This document shows, piece after piece, positions 22,250 through 32,531 of a stretch of 64,000 bases of DNA (position 1 is its first letter; each line of letters opens with the position of its first letter). Under the pieces are notes generated by a model, which was not told the DNA's origin, ran no database searches, and worked only from the letters and a program-made list of their open reading frames with translations. The DNA is from Pisolithus tinctorius (lineage: Eukaryota; Basidiomycota; Agaricomycetes; Boletales; Pisolithaceae). The translations under genes and the position numbers were made by a program. The DNA is taken from assembly GCA_024663395.1 (NCBI GenBank), contig JANFAH010000006.1:1116001-1180000 (forward strand), given 5' to 3'.

Positions 22250-22964
22250 TGTCATAACTGTGCATTCGTCATAGGTCTTTACTCACTCTGCAACCTTTTC
22301 CGCCAGTCATTCGCTCACTCCACACCAACTCTGCCCACCTTCTATCATCTACGAACCATCTCCACTCCGACTGTTGTTGGACTTGTGTTACTCTCCTACC
22401 GGACCGAGCGGTCCGTTCTCTGAGGAGGTCATGTGACTACCTTCGCAGTCAGGTACTCCGCAGCACGCTCACCACATGGTCCAGCATCTGGACTATTTCC
22501 TTTTCTAGATGTTCTGTGTTACCCGTTCGTATGTCCTCCATCTACCCTTCATTCGTCGTCCAGGAAATTTTACTTGAAAATTTATGAGTCTCCGTATGTC
22601 AGTTCCAATTCCGGTTGCTGTACCTCCGTAGCAGTATAAAAGCATGTACTGTACTCCGCTGTTCTTCAGTATGAATATCAACTTAGTTCCTACTCCCTCT
22701 GATTCCGTCTTCTGTCTGTCGGAGCTATCTCTGACTCTCCGTCTGTACTCTCCCTCTGAAATACGAGGGCTGAGATCATGCAAGGGGGTAGCGCACGAGC
22801 TAAACCCAACGCCCTCACTCTGCTCCACCTTTGTCTTGGCAGACTTTGTTCCTGCCATCTCTCCACTAGTCGGAGTTCTGTTCCTGTGTGTCGGACTTGC
22901 TTCCGGACCACTCTCTAGACCCTATATAGCGTCGGAGTTGGTCGGAGTAGGCCCGGACTTGACA
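22250..22964 (+). repeat. Element D 5' LTR
   Basis: Begins TGTCATAACTGTGC and ends GGCCCGGACTTGACA. It contains TATAAAAG at 22635-22642 and a predicted transcript start CAGTATGAATATC near 22668. The partner LTR at 27842 differs mainly at CpG positions. Confidence 0.9.
22635..22678 (+). promoter_or_regulatory. Element D TATA box and predicted 5' end of transcript
   Basis: TATAAAAG (22635-22642) lies 33 bp upstream of AGTATGAATAT (22668-22678). I predict transcription starts at or near 22668 because this block is complementary to the priming site after the LTR (22967-22977) and because the A/E family LTR has the equivalent CAGTCTGAAATC at the same distance from its TATA box. Confidence 0.6.
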
Positions 22965-22966
22965 GT

Positions 22967-22977
22967 ATATTCGTACT
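22967..22977 (+). promoter_or_regulatory. Element D self-priming site
   Basis: ATATTCGTACT, two bases after the 5' LTR, pairs with AGTATGAATAT at the predicted transcript start over 11 positions with one G-U pair, which would be a normal pair before a CpG-to-TpG change. There is no TGG. This is the arrangement known from Tf1 and sushi-type self-priming elements. Confidence 0.65.
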
Positions 22978-23025
22978 CACACTTGTACGATCTCCTCTTC
23001 TGTCTTCCAAAAAACTTATGCCATT

Positions 23026-24297
23026 ATGAGAACTCGAGCTCAATCCCAGAGAGAGGTCACTGAGAACCTCGCTGTTGCGCTAGCTAATCCACGTCGACTC
23101 CCTTCCATCGTTGAACAATTCCAGTCTTTCTCCGCTCGACGCCGCTCTCACGCTGAAGGCGAAAGCGCTTTGCAAGCTGGTCGCTCCGACCCCCACCCAA
23201 CAACTTTCCATACTCCGTCTCCTCGTAACCAAGATGATGGACCCAACCCCGACCCTGACTATCCTGATGGTGATCCCGATGGCGGGGGCAGCGGTGACGG
23301 GGATGTCCCCGAAGACCCGGCTGAGCTGCCAGAGGATCCCCTCATAGTTCTTGCTAGAGCTGTCCATGCACTTGTGCGGTCTAGTTCGCGCACTGGGGAC
23401 TCCGCTCCGAAAACCAAAGTCCGCGAGCCTGACACCTTCGACGGCTCTGATCCTAAGAAACTCCGCAAGTTCCTCGTTCAATGTGAGCTGAACTTCCAAG
23501 ACCACCCTCGCGCATTCCACTCCGACAGAGCAAAGGTTACCTTCGCTCAATCTTATCTCAAGGGTATGGCTCTGGCTTGGTTCAAGCCAGATCTACTAAA
23601 CCCCGACAACTATGACCGCCCGCTCTGGATGGACGACTATCATGAGTTCTTACAAGAGCTCACAACTAACTTCGGTCCGCATGATGCCATAGTGGATGCC
23701 GTCCAACAACTCGAGAACCTAACCATGAAAGATGGTTCTCGAATTACCAAATATGTTGTGGAGTTCAATCGCTGGGCTTTGCAAGTCAAGGACTACGGTG
23801 TCGGTGCACTCTGCCACCGCTTCTATAGTGGACTTCCAGACCGCATCAAGGACGAGATCGCTCGCGTCGGAAAACCTTCTACCCTCGCACAACTCCGCGA
23901 ACTCGCTCAGACCATCGATGCGCGCTACTGGGAGTGCAAAGCAGAGATCTCGCGCACCACCAAGTCCACCTCCGACAAGTCGCAGTCTTCCAACTCCGAC
24001 AATAAAACTAAATCATCGTCCTCCTCGTCCTCCGCTCCAAAGTCCGACACCAAGGGCAAGGGCAAACAGAAAGATCCGCCCAAGTCCGATATTGCCCACC
24101 TTCTGGGTAAAGATGGCAAACTCACCTCCGCTGAGCGCCAGCACAGGATGAAGAACAACCTCTGCCTCTTCTGTGGTGAGGCTGGCCATTCTGCCAAGGA
24201 CTGTCCCAAGTCCACCTCTCGCACAGCCAAAGCCTGTGCAGCTACAGCTGAAACTCCGCCTACTCCACCTGCAGAGAAGGCAGAGTCAAAAAATTAG
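23026..24297 (+). CDS. Element D gag, intact (423 aa)
   Basis: Structural polyprotein that would form the cytoplasmic particle. Starts at the ATG at 23026 (MRTRAQSQREV). An acidic Pro/Asp-rich linker is followed by the capsid-like core from about residue 130 (REPDTFDGSDPKKLRKFLVQ, LKGMALAWF, FNRWALQVKDYG, FYSGLPDRIKDEIARVGKP), then a Ser/Lys-rich linker and one zinc knuckle CLFCGEAGHSAKDC (CX2CX4HX4C). It ends TCA AAA AAT TAG. The heptamer AAAAAAT (24288-24294) touching the stop is a canonical -1 slippery site, and pol continues in the -1 frame. No lesions seen. Confidence 0.92.
   Translation: MRTRAQSQREVTENLAVALANPRRLPSIVEQFQSFSARRRSHAEGESALQAGRSDPHPTTFHTPSPRNQDDGPNPDPDYPDGDPDGGGSGDGDVPEDPAELPEDPLIVLARAVHALVRSSSRTGDSAPKTKVREPDTFDGSDPKKLRKFLVQCELNFQDHPRAFHSDRAKVTFAQSYLKGMALAWFKPDLLNPDNYDRPLWMDDYHEFLQELTTNFGPHDAIVDAVQQLENLTMKDGSRITKYVVEFNRWALQVKDYGVGALCHRFYSGLPDRIKDEIARVGKPSTLAQLRELAQTIDARYWECKAEISRTTKSTSDKSQSSNSDNKTKSSSSSSSAPKSDTKGKGKQKDPPKSDIAHLLGKDGKLTSAERQHRMKNNLCLFCGEAGHSAKDCPKSTSRTAKACAATAETPPTPPAEKAESKN
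24288..24297 (+). promoter_or_regulatory. gag-pol -1 frameshift site
   Basis: A AAA AAT followed directly by TAG. Pol is open in the -1 frame from here (LVRSSRELTQPGG...). The element E equivalent is A AAA AAA then TAG at 38177-38186. That both families keep a slippery heptamer touching the gag stop supports its use. Confidence 0.65.
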
Positions 24298-26066
24298 TCC
24301 GCTCCTCCAGGGAGCTCACACAGCCTGGAGGAAGCATTGAACCCAACTGTGCGCCACTGGACATCCGACTCAACACGTCCGCTCTTTCTAGTCCCAACTC
24401 CTTACTTCCGTCTGTAACTCTTCCGGATTATTCTGTTGATACTGTTTCTGCATTGATCAATTCCAGCTCTTCTCATTGTTTCGTAGACCCGTCTATAATC
24501 AAAAAATATGACATTCCTGTCTCCTCCATTTCTCTGCCAATTCCGCTCCGCTTGTTTGATGGTAGTACCAATGCTGTCATTTCCCAAGAAGTAGATCTTT
24601 CCCTCCGCTTTCCTTCCAGCGATGTCAACTCCGTTTCATTTTATGTTACTCCGTTGGATTCTTCATGTTCGCTGGTATTAGGGCACAACTGGCTCACCTG
24701 CTTCAATCCGTCGATTGACTGGGTACTGGGCAGTATATCGTTCAAACCATCGTTACAGGGAATGCTGACACCCCAGGCGCCTTCGTCACCTTCCGCTGCA
24801 ACCTCCGCTCTGGATCCGACACCCTCCGCTCCGTTTGCAGCTCTGACTGCACCTCCGACAGACTCGCCGCGCTCCGCTCTGCTCGTCTCACTCATCAATG
24901 CTGCTGCGTATGTCAGAGCCTGTGCTCTCCCTGGCTCTAGACAGTTCCGCTTACAACTCTCCGCTGATGATGTGAAGCTTCGTGCGTCCTCCGCTTCATC
25001 TCCGCCTCCTGACCTCTCCTCGGTTCCTTCTGAGTATCATGAGTTTGCCGACGTCTTTAGCAAAGACAAGGCCACTGAACTTCTGCCACACCGCTTGTTC
25101 GATCTCAAGATCGACCTCGAGGAAGGAGCTTCTCCGCCCATTGGTACAATCTACTCTCTTTCTCCGCCAGAGCTTGAGGCTCTCCGCACCTTCATTGACG
25201 AGCATCTTGGCTACAGTTTCATCAAACAATCCACCTCCACTCACGGTGCCCCTGTCCTCTTTGTGAAAAAGAAGGACGGTTCACTCTGCCTCTGCGTCGA
25301 CTATCGAGGACTCAATAAAATCACGAAAAAAGATCGCTATCCGCTGCCGCTCATCTCCGACCTACTCGACTCTCCAAGCCGTGCTAAAGTCTACACCAAG
25401 ATCGATCTCCGCCATGCCTATCATCTGGTCTGCATAGCAGACGGAGATGAGTGGAAAACGGCTTTCCGCACTTGTTATGGTTCTTACGAGTGGCGGGTAA
25501 TGCCATTCAGTCTGACTAACGTGCCTGCGGCTTTCCAGCGATTCGTCAATAGCATCTTTGCAGACATGCTCGATGTCTGCATCGTGGTATACCTTGATGA
25601 CATCCTAATCTATTCACAGGACATGGAGTCGCATCGCGAACACGTAAAAGAGGTACTCCGCCACCTTCGAAAGCATGGTCTTTATGCCAAGCCAAAGAAG
25701 TGTGAGTTTCACTCTGACTCCATCGAGTACCTCGGTTATGTTCTTTCTCCCTCCGGTCTCACCATGTCCGCTGAGAAGGTTCAGGCAGTCCACGACTGGC
25801 CTGAGCCATGGAAGGTGCGAGAAATCCAGTCTTTCCTTGGCTTCGCAAATTTCTACAGACGATTCATTAATAACTACTCCGACATCGTTGTTCCACTCAC
25901 TCGCCTCACACGAAAGGGTGCTCCTTGGAACTTTTCTGAGGAGTGCCGCTCCACTTTCCTCCGCCTGAAGGATGCCTTCAGCTCCGCTCCTATCCTCACT
26001 CACTGGGTTCCTGACGCTCCACTTACAGTTGAAACCGATGCCTCCGCCAGTGGATGTCAATGGTGA
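24294..26066 (+). pseudogene. Element D pol, protease and RT; truncated by deletion
   Basis: Reached by -1 frameshift from gag. The protease region is present but the D-S-G triad reads as NSSSSHCFVD: the expected Asp is Asn at the position matching DSGSMRSFID of element E. The RT is complete with FVKKKDGSLCLCVDYRGLN and active site VYLDDILIYS near 25590. RNase H starts with LTVETDAS, then an internal deletion joins GATGCCTCCG to the 3' end of pol at 26044 in another frame, giving a stop at 26064-26066. RNase H, the integrase zinc region and the catalytic core are all missing (about 2.3 kb compared with D2). Confidence 0.9.
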
Positions 26067-26283
26067 CCTTGAGTACAAAGTATCAGAGATACTCGACTCT
26101 AAGGTGGACCGCCGCCGCCGCCACTGTCAACTCTTGTACCTGGTCTGCTGGGCTGGTTACAAGAACACCGATGAAGAAACCTCTTGGTTGCTTGCAACTG
26201 AGCTAGATCACGCTTCCGACATAGTTTCTGCTTTCCATGAACGCTATCTGCACAAACCTGGCCCATACCAACCTCCGCCATAA
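26044..26283 (+). pseudogene. Element D pol remnant: chromodomain
   Basis: Sequence downstream of the internal deletion, in a different frame from the RT: VDVNGDLEYKVSEILDSKVD, LLYLVCWAGYKNTDEETSWL and a YQPPP end. It is the C-terminal chromodomain of a chromovirus integrase, open to its TAA at 26281-26283, but with no upstream integrase to be attached to. The join shows short CCTCCGCC-type microhomology. Confidence 0.85.
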
Positions 26284-26424
26284 ACTCTGCCCACATAACC
26301 TTCCTCCGCTGGCCAACTCCGCCCCTCACCGAACTACTTAAGTCACAAGTCTATTTCGTAGTAGTACAAAAATATACAAACTAAAGACAAAAAAAAAAAA
26401 AGAGAAAAGAAAAACAAAACTACT

Positions 26425-27648
26425 CTACTCTTCCATCGCTTGTTCTCCGCCACCCTCCTGTCCTTCTCTGCCTTCCTTCTCCCCTCCAACGTCTTCCTCT
26501 TCCTCGTTATCCCCCTCCGCACCTTCATCCGCTTCCTCGTTCTTGTCCTCCACCTCTGACTGAGGTCTCTTCCATCCCCCACCACTGTGCTCAAGCTCAG
26601 CCATCCTGGCCTCTCGCACGTCCTCCCTCCTCCTCATCTCCGCCCACTCTGCCCAGGCGTGGTACAGCGCCCACTCATCAGCGGTCTGCTCTGCAGCCAC
26701 CACCATCCGCCCCGCTGCCTCTGCCATCCTCTCGAAGGCCAGCGCAGCGGTCTCATGTGCTTCGGCCTGCCTCTCCATGGCCTGCAGCTGCCGCTCCCTC
26801 TCCCATTCCACCCACCGCGTGTGTACCCCTGCCCCTGAGGGACCCTCGAGGGGGGTTGCTGGCTCGTCTTCTCCGCCTACCTCCCACTCGTCATCCACTT
26901 CCTCCATCTCTGTCGCTTTCTCCTTTCCCTTTCCTCGCGTCCTCTTCTTCTTCTCTCCTCAGGAGCTCCCCATCCCTGCTCTCTTCCACGAGGGCCCCGC
27001 TGCTGCCTCTTCCCACGTCCAACTGCAGGTCTTCTTGTTGTGACAGGGCATGCAGGCCCTGGTTTTACCTTGTCCCGGCTCGCACTGCCCCGCTGTCAGA
27101 CTCGCTATACAGCGAGTGCAGGGGGCCCTTCTGGTCATGGTGACCACCACAGAGGCCCCAGGGACCTTCTGGGCGGTGTTGATGTCGTACACCGCGCCGG
27201 TTAACCTGAGGTAGAGTAAGGTCAAAACATAAAAAATAAAAATTGAGTCAGCTCCGCCTGACTCACAGTACTCTGCCACTCACCTCTGTGTGGCCTCGTC
27301 TCGCCTGGCCTGGGCCCTCTGCCTCTGCCTTTCTACCTCCTCCTCTGCCACCTTCTTCCTTCGAGCCTCCTCTTCCTCCTCTGCTCTCTTCCTCCGCTCC
27401 GCCTCCAACCTCTCCTCCTCCGCCTTCCGCCTCTTGGCCTCCTCATGCTTGGCCTTGTGCTCTGCTTCGTGTTCTCTCTCTCTCCGCTCAGTCTCCTCTC
27501 GTCGGCGCGCCTTCTTCACAGACTTCTCCCACTCGGTGTCGGTGGAATCGTCAGTGAGGACGACCAGTTCTTCATCCGCAACTTGAGAGTAGTCGCGGAC
27601 ATGGCCGGGGGTTGGCTGGGGGGTGTCGCTCTGGCGCTGGGAAGGCAT
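26425..27648 (-). pseudogene. Element D antisense accessory gene (one in-frame TGA)
   Basis: Convergent with pol, 140 bp from its stop. Exon 1 starts MPSQRQSDTPQP at 27648 and forms a strongly charged coiled coil (KRRKAEEERLEAERRKRAEE). The 78-nt intron is 27206-27283 (donor GTGAGT, acceptor CTCAG). Exon 2 has VYDINTAQKVPG, the cysteine cluster (CTRCIASLTAGQC, ACMPCHNKKTCSW), then one TGA (26959-26961), then in the same frame a basic KKKRTRGKG stretch, an acidic block, a helical Trp/Glu-rich region and an acidic tail to 26425. At the TGA, D2 has CAA and D3 has TGA, so the ancestor was probably CGA. The gene survived while RNase H and integrase were deleted. Confidence 0.72.
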
Positions 27649-27841
27649 GATGATGGGAGGAAAGGACGAAGGTTCAGTGCCCTAACACGTGTTTTTAAGC
27701 GGTACTTCGAACTCCGACGGAGCTCCGCCATGGCTAAAGCCATTATCCTCGAGGCATCAAGGTAATTTCAAATGATCAACTCGTGTTGATCTCGTTCCGT
27801 ACATACGGCCTTCAGGGGTTCAGGCCCTAAGGGGGGGGCAC

Positions 27842-28556
27842 TGTCATAACCGTGCGTTCGTCATAGGTCTTTACTCACTCCGCAACCTTTTCTGCTGGTC
27901 ATTCGCTCACTCCACACCAACTCTGCCCACCTTCTATCATCTACGAACCATCTCCGCTCCGACCGTTGTCAGACTTGTGTTACTCTCCTACCGGACCAAG
28001 CGGTCCGTTCTCTGAGGAGGTCATGTGACTACCTTCGCAGCCAGGAACTCCGCAGTGCGCTCACCACATGGTCCAGCGTCTGGACTATTTCCTTTTCTAG
28101 ATGTTCTGTGTTACCCGTTCGTATGTCCTCTGTCTACCCTTCATTCGTCATCCAGGAAATTTTACTTGAAAATTTATGAGTCTCCGTATGTCAGTTCCGA
28201 TTCTGGTTGCTGTACCTCCGTAGCAGTATAAAAGCATGTACTGTACTCCACTGTTCTTCAGTATGAATATCAACTTAGTTCCTACTCCCTCTGATTCCGT
28301 CTTCTGTCTGTCGGAGCTATCTCTGACTCTCCGTCTGTACTCTCCCTCTGAAATACGAGGGCTGAGATCGTGCAAGGGGGTAGCGCACGAGCTAAACCCA
28401 ATGCCCTCACTCCGCTCCGCCTTTGTCTCGGCGGACTTCGTTCCTGCCATCTCTCCACTAGTCAGAGTTCTGTTCCTGTGTGTCGGACTTGCTTCCAGAC
28501 CACTCTCTAGACCCTATATAGTGTCGGAGTTGGTCGGAGTAGGCCCGGATTTGACA
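27842..28556 (+). repeat. Element D 3' LTR
   Basis: 715 bp, preceded by the purine tract AAGGGGGGGGCAC (27829-27841). It keeps some CpGs that the 5' LTR has lost (CGTGCGTTCG against TGTGCATTCG). Confidence 0.9.
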
Positions 28557-28561
28557 AGAAG

Positions 28562-28865
28562 ACAGAGAACATACAATGGGTAACATAGAACAAACCAAGA
28601 AGGAAACAGTCCAGGTGCTGGACCATGTGGTGCATGCACTGCAGAGTACCTTACCACATGCTTGTCAAGGAGAAGGTCACATGATGCCTCAGAGAACAGC
28701 CCACATGGTCCAGTGGGAGACCAGTACAAGTCCAACAGCAGTTGGAGCAGAGAAGGTTTGTAAATGACAGCGGGCAGGCAGAGTTGGTGCAAAGTGAGTG
28801 AATGACTGGCAGAGAAGGGTGTGGAGTGAGTGAGGACTTAGGATATGTAAATGCACAGTCATAGC
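28562..28865 (-). repeat. Old D-family LTR, inverted, right piece
   Basis: Completes the LTR begun at 22005-22249. On the minus strand it starts near 28865 (TATGACTGTGCATT, matching TCATAACCGTGCGTT of element D). Inserted into the unrecognised pseudogene on either side. Confidence 0.78.
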
Positions 28866-29100
28866 ACTTCCACATTGGGTTGTCTCCATAGGCCACTTTC
28901 TGAGGGACACACAGACTCCATGTGTAGCATTCTGCAAACAACTGTGGCCATTGGAAACAGTCTATATGGCCAAACCATCCATTGTGTAGGGGTGTAATTA
29001 TTTCTCCCTCAAAGATGAAGGGTTGGGGAACATAGTCAGCATTGGGCAACATGATCCAGTGGTCATCACATTTCACTAGGATGCATGCATTGAATGCACC
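28866..29100 (-). pseudogene. Unrecognised protein, decayed (5' part)
   Basis: Minus-strand coding-like stretch: NACILVKCDDHWIMLPNADY, VPQPFIFEGEIITPLHNGWF, GHIDCFQWPQLFAECYTWSL, ending at NPMWKC where the old LTR begins. It has the composition of a globular protein and no stop over about 75 codons. It probably joins 21400-22004 as one gene split by two LTR events, but I cannot show that the two pieces are contiguous in a relative. Confidence 0.45.
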
Positions 29101-29345
29101 CCGTCTCCCTGAAAATAATGATAATCAATTTGAGCTGAGTTAGGGACAGTGAGAATGCACTGTTCCCAGGGTGGTTGTGCAATGATAATTCATAAGGGTG
29201 AAGGCTAGCTACATTCATTCTGGAAACAAAAAAAGTCAGTCAGTACTTATTTAAATTGATGGAGATGATGGCAAGGGGAGAAAAAAATGAATCATGCAGC
29301 ATTAAGGCTGGTGTAACTGAAATGAAATGAGAATGTTGCCCTCAA

Positions 29346-29655
29346 TAGGCCCCAAGCCTATTGAGAACTTGTGAGGCACTGAACCCCAGAGCACTTGGCA
29401 GGCAAATGCTCCAAACGTTTGGCTCTGAGTACAGCATAAGTTGACTGGATGTTTGAAAGAAAAGTATGAATGAAAGAGAATAAAAACTTACTTTCAAAAA
29501 ACATCTTCTTGACAGAGGTGACATTGATTGGTGTATTGACTCTGCACACATATAGACTATGTTAATGCCTGAATTTTGATGAAGAAATGCACCAGAAACC
29601 ACAAGGATAACTCTTGATAGGCCCCAAGCCTATCAAGAACTCACAGGCACCAAAC
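29346..29655 (+). repeat. Pair of 43-bp direct repeats with a hairpin core
   Basis: ATAGGCCCCAAGCCTAT occurs at about 29346 and 29614, each followed by a related run (AGAACT..., GGCAC..., AACCCC). The core is an inverted repeat, ATAGGC-CCCAA-GCCTAT. The roughly 225 bp between them hold no recognised gene. Confidence 0.5.
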
Positions 29656-29669
29656 CCCTGAGGCCTGAC

Positions 29670-30442
29670 TGTTAAGTATGGGTTTACCCTCAGGTGACTG
29701 GGCTTCAAGACTGGGAGACAGGGGCTAAGTCCAGGTGACCAAAGTCAAGGCTGGGAGACAGGGGCCAAGTCTGGTTGGACTGGAGTTAAGGCTGGGGGTC
29801 AGGGGTTAAGTCTGGAGGTCTGGACTTAAGACAGGGAGCATGGGAACAAGACCAGTAGCATGGGAATCTGACTGCTCTTGGAGTGTGCACAGGGGGAAGC
29901 TGGTCTGGGGTTGGATCTACCTCCCTTGGTCTCAGCCTATGTGCTGTACCCTTATGCAAGCCAGGGAGAGGTCCAGGACAGGGGCCGGGGATAGCTTAAG
30001 GCTCTGCCTTAGCTATAGAGTAGACTCAGAGTGTAGTATGGAGTTGAGGGTAATACTAAGTTGACATTGTGACTGAGGTGCTACAAAGTATGTACAGGGG
30101 TTAAATACATGAGGCCAGTCCAGGGTAACAAACATAGATCAGACTTGTTGATAAGCTATTAGAAAGATGATTAGAAAGAGAGGATAGCCACAGAGGCTGT
30201 GCTGAGACTAATAGTCAAAGTCCAGGTCACTGGCATAACCAGAGTCAGACACAGGTTTTGTACAGTAAGCAGAGTTAGATGAGAGGACCAAGCTAAATAT
30301 AGTACAAACAATGGAAAACAGACTGGAGTTATCTCTGGGTGACCCAGACATGGACCTGGGAGGACTGGGGTGGAGCAGTGCAAGGTTGGGAGGTCAGAAT
30401 GGACCGGAGATAGGGGTAAAATACTGGACTTAAGGCTCTGAA
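29670..30442 (-). repeat. Possible degenerate solo LTR with 40-bp tandem repeats
   Basis: Begins TGTTAAGTATGGG, like the element E LTR (TGTTAAGTCTGGG), and has a TTAAATAC element near 30103 as in that LTR. From about 29701 to 29855 a unit of some 40 bp (AGACAGGGGCTAAGTC-like) is repeated three and a half times. The far boundary and target duplication are not clear, so the call is tentative. Confidence 0.35.
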
Positions 30443-30679
30443 CAGCAACAACATTTCCACTTTTTTGTGCAAAACATATGCAAACCAAGTCTGTGCAGAG
30501 TTCAGTGGACTTTGAAGTTGATAATCATGGACTGTCTGACTGCAGTATTATCAGTGAGGTGGATATGGGATAAGTTGTGGGTTCACATGTTGCCTCAATG
30601 AAGAGACCTTCTTCATCATCACAAGCAAGATTATCCCCAATACCCACCAGCCTGCCAATCACTTTGACTTTGCAACAAG

Positions 30680-32444
30680 ATGGTAGGTAAGGGCTCTGGG
30701 TCAAAGGGGGGTGCTGCATCTATCACTTCAAACTCTGAGCTTCAACCAAAGGCATGAGCCTCATGGAGCCCAGCAGATATTGACATGCCTCTCAATTATG
30801 TGGGGGAAAACCAATTCAGAGCAGGTGATCACATGGTCCTTCAAGAAGGACACTTCAATGACCTACTGCTGCAACTCCTTGTCCAGCCCAATGGCCACCA
30901 TAAAACAGCAAAAAATTGTCATGATAAGTGGGAGAGCATATGTTTGTCAATTTATTGTTGTATTCAGTGTTACTCATATCATACAAAGCTGAAGCAGTGT
31001 GGGGAAAGATAAATGTGATGATTGAGGAAGGAGTAGAAGAATCTGACAGGGAGAGTAAGTCCAAAGGGGCTCCTTTAGCCTGAGCAAAGAGTGTAGAGGG
31101 ATAGGAAACTGTCTAGGGCTGTCTGGGGCTGTCTTTCTCTTGTTCTTGTCTTTGGGGGTAACTTGTCTATTGGTAAAAACTTACAGTACAAACAAACTGT
31201 AAGTAAGTGCTGACCAAGCACACAAAAAGCGAACTATAGTACTCAAGTGTAGTACCCACAACAGTAAGTAAAGAAACCATAAAACAAATAAAATAGAAAT
31301 TAATACCCAATCCCATAGTGAGGAGATCTCTCTCCTTCGGTGGGAATACTATGCTGCTTCAGCTGTTGCAGGGGGATCAGGACAAGCATATTCAGCAAAC
31401 AAAGGTGCTGACATTGTAACTGAGGCAGGGCAGCTCATGATGGATGACTTGGTCAAGGTATGTCTAGTTTCTCTCCTAGTACATGAAATGCTTTTATTTT
31501 TAACCATTCATAAGAATTGGCCAGACATTGCCCAGTCCCAAAACACAGGCTTCAAGTTCTTGGACTGTATGCAAGAGTTCATTCCTCCTGACATGGTGAG
31601 AGGCACCAATGCACACCATGCCACTGGTGCCCAGCCCCCTGCTCAAATGTCTCAGGTCTCCACATCTAAACCTCCTAGTACCATCAAGCAGTCTATCATA
31701 TCGCCTCAGCCAGCATTGGCACAGCCTCCCATTCAATATCACCCATCATCCACACTGTCACTCACACAGCTCACCTTTGTGCAGTACCAACCCAAGTCTC
31801 TGGATCAAACTCAAATCACACAGATGTGCTGAAACATGGAACCTACCACAGACACTCCAGTAACACCCACAGCACCACTCATTGTGCCATCCATATTCAT
31901 CCCCACAGTCTCCCCCTCATCCACCCCTATCTCACCACCATCTTTGGCAATGGTATCAACCATGTCCATCAATCTGTCATCTAGTATGTCATCTCATGGC
32001 AGGAAGTGCAAGAGTGATGCCATGACTGAGCTGGAACCTACATCCATGACATCCTCCAGCATTGTGGGAAGCTCTGGTTCTCAGAAGCAGCATTCTCAGG
32101 TGGCCACCATGGCAGACACTATGCAGGAGATCAAAGGCTTCATGACCAATATGCAAGAGACCTCTGACACAGCACTTAGCAAGGCCCTTGCCACACTCAA
32201 GCCTGCAAGCAAGAGTCATGATTTAGATGAAGTGTGTAGAATGATATACCAACTGGAGAAGAAGCTTTCACTGGAGAACCAGATGTGCTTGCAGATGATT
32301 TTTGAAGAACATCCCACCTACATCATGGGTTACAGGAATGCTGCCACTGTCTCAGCAACACAGAGAATGATTTGGGTGAAGATGAGGCTTGAGGCAGTCA
32401 GCTTCCAGGTTCCAGAATATGCATGTGTAGTGAGAAATATGTAG
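30680..32444 (+). pseudogene. Myb/SANT-like protein, PIF/Harbinger partner gene
   Basis: Second protein of a PIF/Harbinger transposon, which binds DNA and assists the nuclease. It starts at ATG 30680. The Myb/SANT-like block is SWSPADIDMPLNYVGENQF, then GHHKTAKNCHDKWESI (typical K-x-C-x2-KW), then after a disrupted region GADIVTEAGQLMMDDLVK, a clear intron (31458-31520; GTATGT...ATAAG), and DMVRGTNAHHATGAQ. A Ser/Thr/Pro-rich linker and a helical C-terminus (31836-32444) follow. Several stops and about 250 bp of unrelated sequence (31060-31310) interrupt it. The nuclease gene lies convergently at 40232-41663 beyond element E. Confidence 0.6.
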
Positions 32445-32531
32445 TGTATCCATACTCCATCAAATCTGTATTCTGAGTTCTGTGCATGACCATGCAATGA
32501 AAGCAGCCAATGTATTCATGAAGACAAGTGA

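Larger units (their letters stand above)
22250..28556 (+). mobile_element. Element D: Ty3/gypsy chromovirus with internal pol deletion
   Basis: 715-bp direct LTRs (22250-22964 and 27842-28556) flanked by a perfect 5-bp duplication AGAAG (22245-22249 and 28557-28561). Contents: self-complementary priming site, intact gag, pol reduced to protease and RT plus the chromodomain, and the convergent antisense gene. It is CpG-rich compared with D2 and D3, so it is younger. It cannot make RNase H or integrase, and must have moved in trans or lost them after insertion. It is inserted inside an older inverted LTR of its own family. Confidence 0.93.

Noticed and set aside
22433..23063. Frames inside the D-family LTR copies (also 28025-28583, 47360-48140, 60140-60714)
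   Set aside because: They recur only because the LTR is repeated, overlap the TATA and start region, and show no protein motif.
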